Shown piece after piece: positions 1 through 11,153 of a stretch of 64,000 nt of DNA; position 1 is the first letter of the stretch, and the number at the start of each line of letters is the position of its first letter. The notes beneath the pieces were generated by a model that ran no database searches, had not been told where the DNA came from, and saw only the letters and a program-made list of their open reading frames with translations. A program made the position numbers and the translations under genes. This stretch comes from Sorghum bicolor. Lineage: Eukaryota; Streptophyta; Magnoliopsida; Poales; Poaceae. The DNA lies in assembly GCF_000003195.3 (NCBI RefSeq), contig NC_012877.2, forward strand, positions 22,081,737-22,145,736, given 5' to 3'.

Positions 1-715
1 TCACAAAGATAGCCGAACAACCCCAAGGAGAAGAACTAGGATGAATAAGACCCTTCTTCAACAACTCATTTAGTTGGGTCTTAAGCTCAGCTAATTCATT
101 GGGTGGCATTCTATAAGGTCTTCTAGAGATAGGAGCGATACCTGGAATCAATTCAATTTTGAACTCCACATCCCGATCCGGAGGAAGCCCGGGAAGATCA
201 TCAGGAAAAACATCCGGAAACTCACATACCACCGGAATATCCTGAATAGCCTTAGATGTAACTGCATTTACAGTGCCACGGATTTGAATATCACGAGGGA
301 GTTGCACTAGAAATGCCTCCTTGGTATTTGGGTCTTTCAACATCACTACACAAGTGGTGGTGTCGATAAGAACTCCATTGCCACTCATCCACTTCATCCC
401 CAGAATTACATCTATGCCCACACCGGGTAGAACAACCAAATCAGCAAGAAACTGACGGCCTCCTATTTCCAGAGTTGCCCCCAAAACCACTTGATTGGTG
501 GAAATATCATTCCCCGCAGCACTAATACAATAACTGCCATTATCAAGTGTAATGGCCTTGATGCTATGCTTAGACACAAATTCAGAACTCTCAAAGGAAT
601 GCGATGCTCTAGAATCAAAAAGCACGAGTGCATCATGTTGATTGACCAGAAACTTACCAGCCGTGACTACCTCACCTGCAGGGATTACTTCCACAGTGGT
701 GTAGTGAACACGCCC
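1..715 (-). pseudogene. Protease and start of reverse transcriptase, copy A (partial)
   Basis: The minus-strand translation gives an aspartic protease followed by the beginning of a Ty3 reverse transcriptase, cut by the window edge. The active-site stretch reads DSRASHSF, so the aspartate is present but the usual glycine of DSG is replaced (GGA to AGA). The region from about 235 to 1 matches the RT start of copy B. Unlike B, copy A has CAG rather than TAG near 253, so protease and RT are joined in frame here. A TAG at 716-718, where B has CAG, separates this part from gag. It is a dead copy. Confidence 0.85.
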
Positions 716-1741
716 CTAACGGACGTTCCCTTGGTTGCCCTTCTTCGGTGGGTAAGGACAGTTGCTCTGCCAATGCCCGGTCTGATTGCAGTTCCAGCAC
801 GGACGGTTGGCAGGTGGAGTCTTAGCATAGTTGGGACCCGTGTTGCCCCTAGGAAGAGCAATAGAGTACCCCTTGCGAAAACCCGTCTTGGCCTGATTCT
901 TCTTCATCGGAGGGCGGTACTGCTAGTTAGGCGTTGGAGCCCGGAATGGTGGCTTAGCTGCCACTGGAGCCTTGGACTGAGATGACCCGGCCCCGGCCTC
1001 AAAAGCCCTCTTGCGAGTCTTGGTCGCAGTGTACACAGTGTTATAGTTCTCTTGAGTGAGAGCATCACTGACAAACTCATTGAAAGTTGCACACTTAGTG
1101 CGGCCCATAGTCTTCAGCAATTTGGGGCCCAAACCCCGCTTGAAGCTAGCAATCTTTTTCGTCTCTGTGTTCACAAACTCAGGAGCATACCTAGACAAAT
1201 GATTGAAAGCATGCAAATACTCCTTCAGAGTCCTGTTGCCCTGAGTTAACTGCATGAACTCAGTATGCTTCATCTCCATGACACCAGGAGGAATGAAATG
1301 CCCTTTAAAAGCATCACGGAAAAGATTCCAGTCAAGCACAGTGTCGGCTGGAAGAGCCTCCCGATACTGATTCCACCAGATGCCTGCCGGACCTTGCAGT
1401 TGGTGAGCTGCATATTCTGCCTTCAGACCTTCAGTCAACCGAAGTAAGCGGAACTTTTGTTCCACCGTGTTCAGCCATTCTTCAGCTTGAAGGGGTTCTT
1501 CAGCTTCTCTGAAAGGTGGGGGCTTCGTATCCATGAAGTCCTTGAAGCTACTGTACTGGTTAGGAGCGGGCCCTTCCTCTGCATTACGACCTCCCGGATT
1601 TGCCATCCGATTGATGGTCTCAGTGAGCATCCTCTGATTTTCCACCATCATTTGCATCAGCTCAGCTGGATTTGGTGGTGGGGGAGGAGGGGGTGGATTC
1701 ATGTTTGCACGCTGTTCCGCACCTCGGGTGCCACGAGACAT
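716..1741 (-). pseudogene. gag with CCHC zinc knuckle, copy A
   Basis: Gag is the structural nucleocapsid precursor that packages the element RNA. The start at 1741 gives MSRGTRGAEQ, a run of eight prolines, a Retrotrans_gag core containing WWNQYRE, and a zinc knuckle with the spacing C-X2-C-X4-H-X4-C near 745-790. Two TAG codons break the frame, at 923-925 and 716-718; at both sites copy B has CAG, so each is one C-to-T change. An open frame upstream of the ATG runs into the CACTA fragment only by chance. The first ~85 codons are duplicated at 2681-2931. Confidence 0.9.
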
Positions 1742-1779
1742 CTGTAAAGACACAGTCAGTGAGCATTGATGATGACAAG

Positions 1780-2680
1780 CACTACCGTTATGGTGGATGC
1801 TCAAGTAATTATCTCTGACATACTTGCCCTCTCCCAACTGGTGTAAATTAAACAATACAATTTGATGTAGACAAAAAATACAAAAAAAAACTCCCATACA
1901 TAAAAGAACAACTTTCGTCAGAGACCATGAATGTTGCAGATCCATCATCTTGCATACGCCAGGAGCAACCAATTTCCTGGTGGTCACCCCAAAAGCCTAG
2001 GCAACAAACCGTGCACAATCATGCATATCAGATCTGAAGCAATTCTTTGGGGGTGAGTTGAGAGGGGGAAGAAAGAAACGAGAAATCCAAACAAGAACCT
2101 GGTGGATGAGGACGGCGGGGCTAGGGGCTGGGCTGGAGGTGAGGTCGGCAGATCTGGTAGTTGGGGCAGGGCCGACGAGTCCGTTGGCAAACAGCCAGAG
2201 GTGATGGCTGGGGAGGCGGGCCTATGGTGGTGGAGGACGGCCGGCAGCACTGCTGGTGGAGGAGGCCGGCGGCACTGCTGGTGGAGGAGGCCGGCGGCAC
2301 TGCTGGTGGAGGAGCCCTTGGGGCAGAGAGGTTCAACTTCTAACTTCTGATGAGAGGCCAGCAGCTACGGGATTTGGGGAAGAGGAGGTCAGGACACAGA
2401 TGAGAGGCACGTGCGGCTGAAATTTTTTTGAGATCCCGCGCTATCCATCCATTTGTGTCTCTGTTGGCTGGACCACGGTGAACCGTTGAAGCGCGGGCGA
2501 CCAAATTCTTTCGCGAGAAACACGCGCAGCAGGCCCGTGATGGCATTTTTGTGACATGAAATTATTTATGTCACTAAGTTGAGATGGCTTTTAAAAAAAT
2601 GTCATAAACTCATTGATTTAGTGACATTTCGATCACATGTCATGCCATAATCGTCATAAGATGACACATTTCTTGTAGTG
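1780..2680. mobile_element. 3' part of a CACTA transposon, truncated, in copy A
   Basis: This stretch equals positions 17105-17980 of the complete CACTA in copy B, differing mainly by one extra 25-bp repeat unit (2247-2321) and a few single bases. It ends with TTTCTTGTAGTG, the inverse of the CACTACAAGAA terminus, followed by the same gag codons (AGGGGTTC) that flank the complete element. The left side is not a transposon end: gag leader sequence ends in GATGACAAG and joins straight into CACTACCGTTATGG. That junction is a recombination breakpoint with at most one or two bases of homology. Confidence 0.9.
2247..2321. repeat. 25-bp minisatellite, three units (two in the B copy)
   Basis: Units start at 2247, 2272 and 2297 with the core GCACTGCTGGTGGAGGAG. 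The matching place in copy B (17569-17618) has two units, which points to slippage after the two CACTA copies separated. Confidence 0.85.
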
Positions 2681-2931
2681 AGGGGTTCTTCAGCTTCTGT
2701 GAAAGGTGGGGGCTTCGTATCCATGAAGTCCTTGAAGCTACTATACTAGTTAGGAGCGGGCCCTTCCTGTGCATTATGACCTTCCGGATTTGCCATCCGA
2801 TTGATGGTCTCAGTGAGCATCCTTTGATTTTCCACCATCATTTGCATCAGCTCAGCTGGATTTGGTGGTGGGGGAGGAGGGGGTGGATTCATGTTTGCAC
2901 GCTGTTCCGCACCTCGAGTGCCACGAGACAT
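2681..2931 (-). pseudogene. Duplicated gag N-terminus, copy A
   Basis: This is a second copy of the first ~84 gag codons, with its own ATG at 2931 and the same poly-proline run. It abuts the CACTA terminus exactly where the complete CACTA sits in gag of copy B, so it came from the CACTA-containing parent. It cannot make full Gag because the transposon fragment follows it. An in-frame TAG lies near 2748. Confidence 0.85.
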
Positions 2932-3291
2932 CTGTAAAGACACAGTCAGTGAGCATTGATGATGACAAGATTTGCCGCAGAAGAACTTATATTCATGCCT
3001 GAAAGTATTCGAGAGAATAGCTTTACAGAAAGGCACAATAATTCAATTCCACAAAACAACATCACCAATCCAACACATGATAGAGATATCCGCAATATGC
3101 ACCACAACGGGAAACATCGTCATAACATAACAAACATGTTAAGATTGCACATTGGGTCCATAAAGTTATTACATCATCACAGTACATGCCATGATTCAAG
3201 GTCAAAGTTTTGGATTACAACATGGTTACAAAAGCACCACGGCTGACTAGCATACTGCAAAAGATCCTCTCATAACACTACCCACTACTCC
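2932..3291 (-). other. Leader between extra ORF and gag, copy A
   Basis: About 360 bp without a supported gene. It is nearly identical to 18233-18585 in copy B and is probably untranslated leader or intron of the element transcript. Confidence 0.6.
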
Positions 3292-4377
3292 CTACACTCC
3301 AGGCTCGTCGTCCGAGTCGGCGTCGAAGATCGCCTCTCCATCCTCGTCACTAACCGGCTTCAGCTCCTCATCCTCTACGTCCTCGTGCAAAGGTGGTGCA
3401 GCCACTGCTGGTCCATCGACCTCCATACCATCATCATCGGCCACAATCACCTGAGGTCCCACCTCTGGATTCACGGGTATAGGGCGAGGAATAGGGTGTA
3501 GCAAGTTGTTTAGACGGTGAATCTCCACAAGACCAGCCTCAATCTGATCCTGCAGATAGTTCTCCCGCTCAAGCGACTGCACTCGGTGCATCTCCCATGC
3601 TTGGCGCCTGTTCTCCGACACGCGGAGTGCAGTATCCCTCTCACGGGTGAGCTGCACCAAGCGCTCCTGTAAGGTCTCCCTCTCTCTAGCTAACTGGCTC
3701 ATCTGATCCTGCTTATGATCTCTCTCTCTAATGGCCTTCACCCACTGCTGCCTACGGTACTCCGCAATGTCCTCCCAGTCATTGCGGTCCATCTGAGCTT
3801 GCTCCAGGAGCCTAGCTTGCTTGCAAAACTTGCGAGCACGCTTTTCAGCTTTTCGTTGCATCTCCTGAGCCTGGCGAACAGCCACCATCACCTGTGCATA
3901 GGTGCCCTCTCGCTGACTGATCAGCTTGAGTACAGCCATCATAGCACTCATAGCAAGACTAGAACTCTCAGCTCTCTCTCCCCTGCCTCGAACCAAAGCA
4001 TAACCATCAGCCTGTTTCCACTCCGCTGCTGCTGGGTCAGCACGGGGAATGGAGGCCGCTGGTCCTCCCATCAGCTCATCACCACACCTCTGACAGATAT
4101 CGAGCAGGATAGTCTGGGCTGCAACCTGAGCTGCCTCCCAAGGAGTCTGCCCATCTGAGCTACAAGTCCAGCCTGTCCATGCAGGCTTGTCCCCATGTGG
4201 AGGGACAACTCCCTGCACAGCAAACCACTGTATCCCTCCTGTGCTCTCCATCTCCCACCAAGAATACTGAGGTGGCTCAGTATACCCAACAGTCCGTAAC
4301 ACTCTCTAGAGCAGGGTAGGAGTACCAAACTCGTGCAAGAAAGTGTCACTGGGACGGGGTGAAGCGGGTGCGTCCAT
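3292..4377 (-). pseudogene. Extra coiled-coil ORF upstream of gag, copy A
   Basis: The frame runs from ATG at 4377 (MDAPASP) to a stop at 3292, about 361 residues, and lies between the primer-binding site and gag on the same strand. The first ~120 residues are rich in Trp, Cys and Gly (SWWEMES, TGWTCSSDG). The middle is a long helical stretch rich in Arg, Gln and Glu, likely a coiled coil. The tail is acidic (DEDGEAIF). One TAG at 4306-4308 interrupts it where copy B has TGG. The bases just before the ATG read CTTTCCACAG, which resembles a splice acceptor. I do not recognise a named domain and assign no function. Confidence 0.7.
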
Positions 4378-5178
4378 CTGTGGAAAGGGATAGGAATACC
4401 ATGGATAAAAGAGGATTAGTTTAAGCAACATTTATTTATTTAAAAGGGACGAAATTGTAAGGGAAGGAGTAGACAGAATGTATGTATGAATGCGACATGA
4501 TGCATGCACGAACCGTACGTCCTCACAAACTTAGAAAATTAATACTCTAACGGATATACGGTGGCATACATTCGTCTCTCGATACGATAACTATCGGTTT
4601 ACACGTGCGCTGTTAGAGTACCTGCAGAAAACATCATTTCAGCCCAACAATTCCCGATATCACTCAAGAAAGCAGTAAACTAAGTGCACATTGCTTGGAC
4701 ATGCCCAACATGCACAAACAATGACACCACAGCTACCCGGGAAATTAAATGCTCCCCAATTAAGTTTCTTTCGTACTTCCATGGTTTCGACATGTAACCA
4801 CTCCAAAAAACCACCGCGAACACTCCCCTAGACCGCCGTTTGGACGATCATGCTCTCACAGCTCACACTTACCAAAGCGTAGGTGCGACGTTGCATAATT
4901 TAAATCTAGCGACATATGTGGATAATTCACATATGAAGGCTACCTCCACCATTAGACCACAGGGTAGCATAGTGCGGTCATCACACATCCATACCTAAGT
5001 ACTGCCGGAGATGCATAAATAAAACCCCCCAAGTCAGTACTTAAATAGCCACCTAGAGTCCTTATGTGGGCAAAGAGGATTCGACCACTGGCATAACTTA
5101 ATTATTTGTTTTACACCATTTTATTTAAAAACTATTTTGTTTTAAATACACAAACGCTGCATTTATAATGCTGAACTT
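4378..5178. other. 5' leader of copy A, no gene seen
   Basis: About 800 bp between the extra ORF and the primer-binding site. It is closely matched by 19508-20308 in copy B. No coding signal is visible. Confidence 0.6.
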
Positions 5179-5190
5179 GCTCCGATACCA
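5179..5190 (-). other. Primer-binding site, copy A (initiator tRNA-Met type)
   Basis: On the minus strand this reads TGGTATCGGAGC, close to the plant tRNA-iMet-complementary site TGGTATCAGAGC. It lies two bases from the LTR end at 5193, which fixes this LTR as the 5' LTR of A. Confidence 0.85.
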
Positions 5191-5192
5191 GC

Positions 5193-8100
5193 TGTCACAG
5201 AACCGACCAAATTATAAGAGTTCAAGTGCAGAAACGATCGCCAAGCAATCAAGTTTCCAAACTTGAGCCCATATAATCCCGGTAGTCAATTGAAATCACG
5301 AAGGACTTCAAACCAACTCGCAACAAACCAAGATCGTAATAGTTCAACATAAACACAGCGAATGTTACATAGTCATTCATTGCCGTCGAAGCGGCACCAC
5401 ATCGGAGTCATTAAGTTATTACAACCAAAGTTCGAAGTAGCGGAAGCAAAATAGTTACACACACTTGTTCAAAGTTCAGTTCACAAGTTTGGTTATTGCA
5501 AGAGTCTACACCATCCTTCCAAAAGCATCAGATATGAAGTTGTTAGAGAACCGTGCCCAACGGTTAGTCCTCATCCCCAGCGGGATGGAGACAGGTCTTG
5601 CAGAAACCGTCATAGAAGATGTCATCTGCAACAGGTGGGAATAAACCCTGAGTACGAGAATGTACTCAGCTAGACTTACCCGTCTAGTAAAACACAAAAG
5701 ACACCAAAGATCATGCAAGGCTAAATATCAAGTGGAGCTGGTTGACTCACCTTTTGCCAAAAGCTTAACTTACGACTAAGTTATTTTGAGAGCATCATAT
5801 TTATTTATCATCAGCCTACCACTAGATTAGCACCTGTACTACAACACCTCACTTGATTATTACAAAGAATAATAACCATATCAAATTCATCATATTTTCC
5901 TCTTGCTATCATCATTTTCATGAACCAAGTTCATTAGTGGATGCTACGTTTGCCGCTGCTCTGTCAAGTTCTCACTAACCGAGAGAGACGGCGATTCAAA
6001 TCGAATTCCTATCCAGCTGGAGGGTTATTCCTTGCACTCACCCAAGCATCCCCTGCCGAAGAGCCAACGGGTCACCTTTGGTACGACTCAGGAATCGCGG
6101 CTCCGATCAGCGCCGCACTCCCAGGGCTACCACTCTGCCAGGGAGGTCAGGAATTTTAACTCACCTGCCTTTGGACTTACGCCAATGGTCCCCCGCACAC
6201 CGCACTTCCTCCGGTAGTGCGCACTTTATACTTGCCGGTCTTCCGGCCAGAGTCATACTACTCGGCTTCGTGGTCGGAACGAGTTATCCGGCCAACTAAG
6301 TGTTAGGCATGCATTCAACATGACAAGAGAACGTACAACGATCGGTCCTTAGCTGCCACGGACGGAGTTACTACAAACTTGCAAAACTCCACCTGGCTTA
6401 AGTCAAATTAATCCGGTTCCATCCACGATAGCACATATAGACCATCGTGATCCGACATAACCCTATATCGCGCAGGTGACAGGAAATCACCCGACTTCTA
6501 CCGTTTAAGCATGGCTAAGCTGCTACTCGATCCTAACTCTATAACCAGGGTAGGATGAATTATCTGGACAAGGATAGAGTAGAATGCAGCAAAAGTTTCA
6601 TCACAACTCCTACACGTAATGCATCAATAGGTATAACATATTAAGTAAACTTTCGAAAATAAAGGGAGACTTAGAATGCTCCGGGGCTTGCCTTTCACGA
6701 ACGACGCCGGCTCGTGATTCGGACACTCAACTTCTTCTTCTGGCTCCTCGGGTCTGACTTGCTGGACCTCCACCTCCTGGCTGCCCTCCTGACCTTGGGA
6801 TTCGCCTGCAGCTCGTAGGAGGCTGTCGCGTCCGATGCACCTATTGCAGGCTCGAACAATAAGAAGGTGCACATGCTAAAGATGAATGCTTGGTAACATA
6901 AGTAACTCACTGGACACTCATTTACAGGGCAAAAGTTATAACAAGCTCACACAAGTTAATAAGTTAACTTAGCCCAAAGCCTATCATGATACTAAATCAG
7001 CAAGCAACACAGAACAGGAGTAACCTGATAAATAAATCATAACTAATGATAGACAGATCCAACAAACATAAGTAAAGACATTCTGGAAAGCTTATGAAAT
7101 TGTCTACAAATCATCTTTAAACATCACAGCATGATTTATATATTAAACCAGTCATTTAAACAAGGTTCCAGGTTCTGTCCCAGAAAAACAGAGGGCACCT
7201 ATTTCTGGAACCTAACTTGGAACAGCCATAACTTTTAAACTACTGGACCAATTTATTCCAAATTTAAACCACAGCTAGTTCAATAAGTTTACTTCAACTT
7301 TGATTTAGACAAGTTGCCCAGAAAACCAAATTATCATTAAGCAAAAGTTAAATTGCTCCCTTGCTGTCCAGAACAGCCTTTAACCCTATAATTAATTATT
7401 TAATGACATGACCAAAACATAAACCATGCCAACCACATGGCTTATGAGCACAAGCATATTACAAGGTTTCTAGAACATCAGATGACAATCCCCAAACATT
7501 TATTTAACAAGGCATTTATTAATTAATTCTAGATAAGAGCATAATCACAAGCTACTAGTCAAAGTACTCAGAAAATCTACAAAAATTACAGGAACACAAG
7601 TAAAGGATCAAAGCATCACCATAAAAATTTCACAGCAATAGCACATACCAAATTAAAGATATGTATTTAACATGTATCAATGTGTTTATATCATAAATTC
7701 AGAAACATGACTTATATGGTACCAAACAACAGATTTCAGATTATTTATATATGAGAAATACCATGAACATGTTTACTACCAAAGTAGAGCACCAGCATAA
7801 GTACCAATTATTTTATATGATTTAATTAAAGAAACAAGCCACATTTCAATCATAAATTGCATATCAAAGCTGCAGTACACCAAAAATCATGAAATATTTA
7901 CCACAGCACTCTAATACCATACAGAGACTACCATAAAATTTTAGAGTAAACTAAGCAGTATAACCAGAGATATGAATTTATCCATGAATAAAAAGATTAA
8001 ATACTTAATAAATATTTTCCCAAAAAACATGGTTCATTTTATATTTTTATTAAAAACTAGCCATCTCAAGGAATACCACAAAATTTGTTTCACAATTTTT

Positions 8101-9773
8101 GGATCTTAGAAACAGGAGATATGATTTTTGCAAGAAAGCCAAAAATCAGGATTTTGAATAAAAGAAAAGGAGGGAAAGAGGTGACACTGACAGTGGACCC
8201 CAGCTGTCAGGTTCTTCTTCCTCTCGACCGAGGCGACTCTCGCCGGCGATTTATCCGCGACGGCAAGGTCTCCGGCCAAACCAAGGGCATCAGCGTGATC
8301 CCCAAACCCTAGCGACTCGATTGACCCCCTTTTCCCCATGGCAGAGCCACCGGAAGGGGCTTGCCGTCGACGATGGCGGCTCGGCGGAGGTGCTCGGCGT
8401 TACGCCGGAGCCCTCAGGCTGGTAGAGCGTGACCTAAGGCCTTCTACAGCACCAGCGGACTACGGCGAAGCTTCCTAGGTACGCAGCTTGGCTTGGATCC
8501 TCGTGGAACACGCTGGCCACGAGAGCACCCATCTCCGGCGGAAGCACGGCGGCGCTGCGCACCGTGTCCGGTGACGGAGAGCTTGGTAGAGCGTCCACCA
8601 AGTGACGCAAAAGCTCGCTAAGGACCTAAGCTACCTCTAGGACCTAACCAGAGACGACGAGCGGCTTCACAGGGCTCGGCATTGAGTTCGCCGGAGAAGA
8701 TGGTCACGGTGACCCGATTTGGGGGAAGAAGGAAATGTCGGCTCACCGGTGGGTTTCTCGGCGAGTTAGAGGGTGGAGATTGGAGAGCGGTTCACGGCGG
8801 AGCTTTGGGTGAAGTTTGGTAGGCTGGGACGCAGCGAGGAGCGCGCACGAGCTCGCCGGAGTGAGCTCGCGACGGTGAGCTCACTGCGGACGCTCTTCTG
8901 GCGAGTGGAGGCGTGAAAGGCGAGAGTGGACGCGTCCACTGCGTCCGGGGCGACGCTGTGGAGGTCATGCACGCGAAGAGAGCTGACAAGCGGGGCCAGG
9001 AACGGCATACGGGCACCAAATGTCGACGGAGCTCTGCCGCCGGTTGGCCACGTCGACGAGCTCGGCTTCGATTCAGAAGAAACGATGACAGTCTGACAAA
9101 GCAACTTCATCGATGATTATCTCCCAAACCAGCCCGAGTTAGAAGATGATGCAGTTGACAAAGTTGGAGTTCCAATCGAGTTCTACAACTTTGTCAATTG
9201 GAGCAAAAGCCAAATCGGCCTGGTTTGAAAGAAACAGAGTTTTCAAAATCGATCGAGCAAACTGGTTTCGTTCCAGGACTTCGAAAATTTTCTAAGTGTT
9301 GGAAACAGCCCCAAATCTGCCTTGTGGGTCACTTTTGAGCTATTTGTGTTCATTTTCATGAGATGGCCATAAAACAACTTTTGTTCCTTATAAAATTTGC
9401 TACAACTTTTCTGTAGAAAGTTTTGACATGCAAACATTTTATGAAACACTTTTTAAAAGCCTAAGCAAAAGAGGTTTCTAGGGCCTATTTTCATAAGTAT
9501 GACTTAAAGGCATATTTTGGAGAAGTGACCAACATGAACATTGTTCCCAAAGCCATGTTAAGCATAGATAAACAAATTACCAAGGAATTAAGCACAAACA
9601 CAAGCAAGGTTCATTCAATTATAAGTATAGGAAGCCTATTTAAACAATTTAAAACACATTTATGCATAGAATGACATGGCTCAAGATAGATGATGATCAT
9701 GATATGCTTTGAGTAGATGATGATGCTTATGCTATGCACATGATTAATGCAACCATAACACTGGGGTGTTACA
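5193..9773 (-). repeat. 4581-bp LTR shared by copies A and B
   Basis: On the plus strand the LTR starts TGTCACAGAACC and ends GGGGTGTTACA, so it has TG...CA ends. A primer-binding site abuts its left end and a polypurine tract abuts its right end, so this one LTR is both the 5' LTR of A and the 3' LTR of B. Full-length relatives lie at 20323-29487 (split) and 20534-25112, and a divergent one begins at 61814. A GC-rich block occupies about 8180-9100 and the rest is AT-rich. Short ORFs such as 5941-6159 recur in each LTR but look incidental. Confidence 0.93.
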
Positions 9774-9774
9774 G

Positions 9775-9786
9775 CCCTCCCCCCTT
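9775..9786 (-). other. Polypurine tract of copy B
   Basis: The minus strand reads AAGGGGGGAGGG one base before the LTR start TGTAACACCCC. This is the expected second-strand primer position at the 3' end of element B. Confidence 0.85.
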
Positions 9787-9815
9787 ACAAAAATCTCATC
9801 CCGAGATTTGAAAGC

Positions 9816-11153
9816 TTACGGATTTTCGAAGAAGGTTTTGTAAACTTCTTTCAAGTAATCCTCCGTTTCCCAAGTGGCATCTTCTTCCCCGTGGTTACTC
9901 CACAACACCTTGTAGAGCTTGACCACACGATTTCGCGTCTCCCGTTCCTTGCGATCAAGAATCGCCACGGGTTTCTCCTCATACACCAAGTCTGACTTCA
10001 ACTTGATATCTCGAACTTCCACTCGTTCCTCCGGTACACGAAGGCACTTCTTCAATGGTGATACGTGGAAGACAAGGAAAATAGCTCGAAGCGCAACTGG
10101 GAGTTGAACTTTGTATGCCACATTCCCTTTCTTTTCGAGAATCCGATAAGGTCCCACATAGCGAGGTGCAAGCTTTCGCTTGACTCCGAACCTCTGTACA
10201 CCCTTCATCGGAGACACCTTGATATACACATGGTCACCAACTGAAAACTCAATCGGCTTCCTCCTCTTGTCGGCATAATTTTTCTGACGAGCTTGAGCAG
10301 CTTCCAGATGTTGCTGGATAGTACGGACTTTCTGCTCGGCTTCATTCACGAAATCAATGCCATAATACCTTCGTTCTCCTGCTTCCACCCAATTCAACAG
10401 GGTTCGACACTTTCGACCGTACAAGGCTTCAAATGGAGCCATCTTTATACTCTCCTGATAACTATTGTTGTAGGAGAACTCCGCTAATGGCAACCACTTA
10501 ACCCAAGAACCTTTTGAAGAGAGAGCACATGCCCTCAACATGTCTTCAAGGATTTGGTTAACTCGTTCAATTTGACCAGCTGTTTGGGGATGATAAGCAG
10601 AGCTGCGGACTAAAAGAGTACCAATTTGCTCATGCAGACATTCCCAAAAACGAGTAGTGAACTGTGGTCCACGATCGGATATGATTGTTCGAGGCACACC
10701 ATACTGACGAACAATGTGCTCGAAATACAACTCCGCATACAGATGTGGACGATAGTCAGTTCGGACTGGAATAAATCGAGCAACCTTGGTCAAACTATCT
10801 ACAATCACCCAGATGGAGTCGTACCCCTTAACAGAAGTTGGGAGTCCACTGATGAAATCCATGCTGACTTCTTCCCATTTCCAACCAGGAATTGACAAGG
10901 GTTGAAGCAAACCAGCTTTCATGTGAACAGCCTTCACACGACAACAATTGTCACAACGAGCGACAAAAGCAGCTATCTCCTTTTTCATCTTTGTCCACCA
11001 AAACAAAGGTTTCAAATCCTGATACATCTTACTACTACCAGGATGAATAGACAATTTGGATGAATGAGCCTCAGATAAGATCTGATTCCGCAGCTCGCGA
11101 TCTTTTGGGACCACTAGCCGATCTTTGAACCAAAGAATTCCGTTCTCATCGAC
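9816..11153 (-). pseudogene. Integrase with C-terminal chromodomain, copy B
   Basis: Integrase inserts the element cDNA into host chromosomes. The 432-residue open stretch shows an H2C2 zinc-binding region (EAHSSKLSIH, then CDNC) and a catalytic core with D (MDFISG), D (SDRGPQF) and E (GQIERVNQ). A C-terminal chromodomain follows with YKVLWSNH and ATWETED. Chromodomains direct chromoviruses to heterochromatin. The frame is separated from RNase H by TGA at 11154-11156, consistent with CGA to TGA. The frame ends 40 bp from the polypurine tract. Confidence 0.93.

Larger units (their letters stand above)
1..5192 (-). mobile_element. Tekay/Del-like Ty3 retrotransposon, internal region of copy A (partial, recombinant)
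   Basis: The window opens inside the reverse transcriptase of this minus-strand element and runs back through protease, gag, a CACTA fragment, a second gag start, a leader, an extra ORF and the primer-binding site to the LTR at 5193. The same order occurs in copy B (9774-20322), from which most of A differs by scattered substitutions. The gag start occurs twice (ATG at 1741 and at 2931), so A is not a normal element but a join of a CACTA-free and a CACTA-containing copy. The lineage call rests on gag, reverse transcriptase and the chromodomain integrase seen in B. Its 3' half and left LTR lie outside the window. Confidence 0.9.

Noticed and set aside
923..1987. 354-codon ORF that seems to extend gag upstream to 1987
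   Set aside because: The part beyond 1741 is CACTA sequence read by chance; the true gag ATG matches the one in copy B.
5941..6159. 72-codon ORF repeated in every LTR (also near 21283, 25655 and 62567)
   Set aside because: It recurs only because the LTR recurs; the frame is not kept in the divergent LTR at 62567 and no domain is recognisable.
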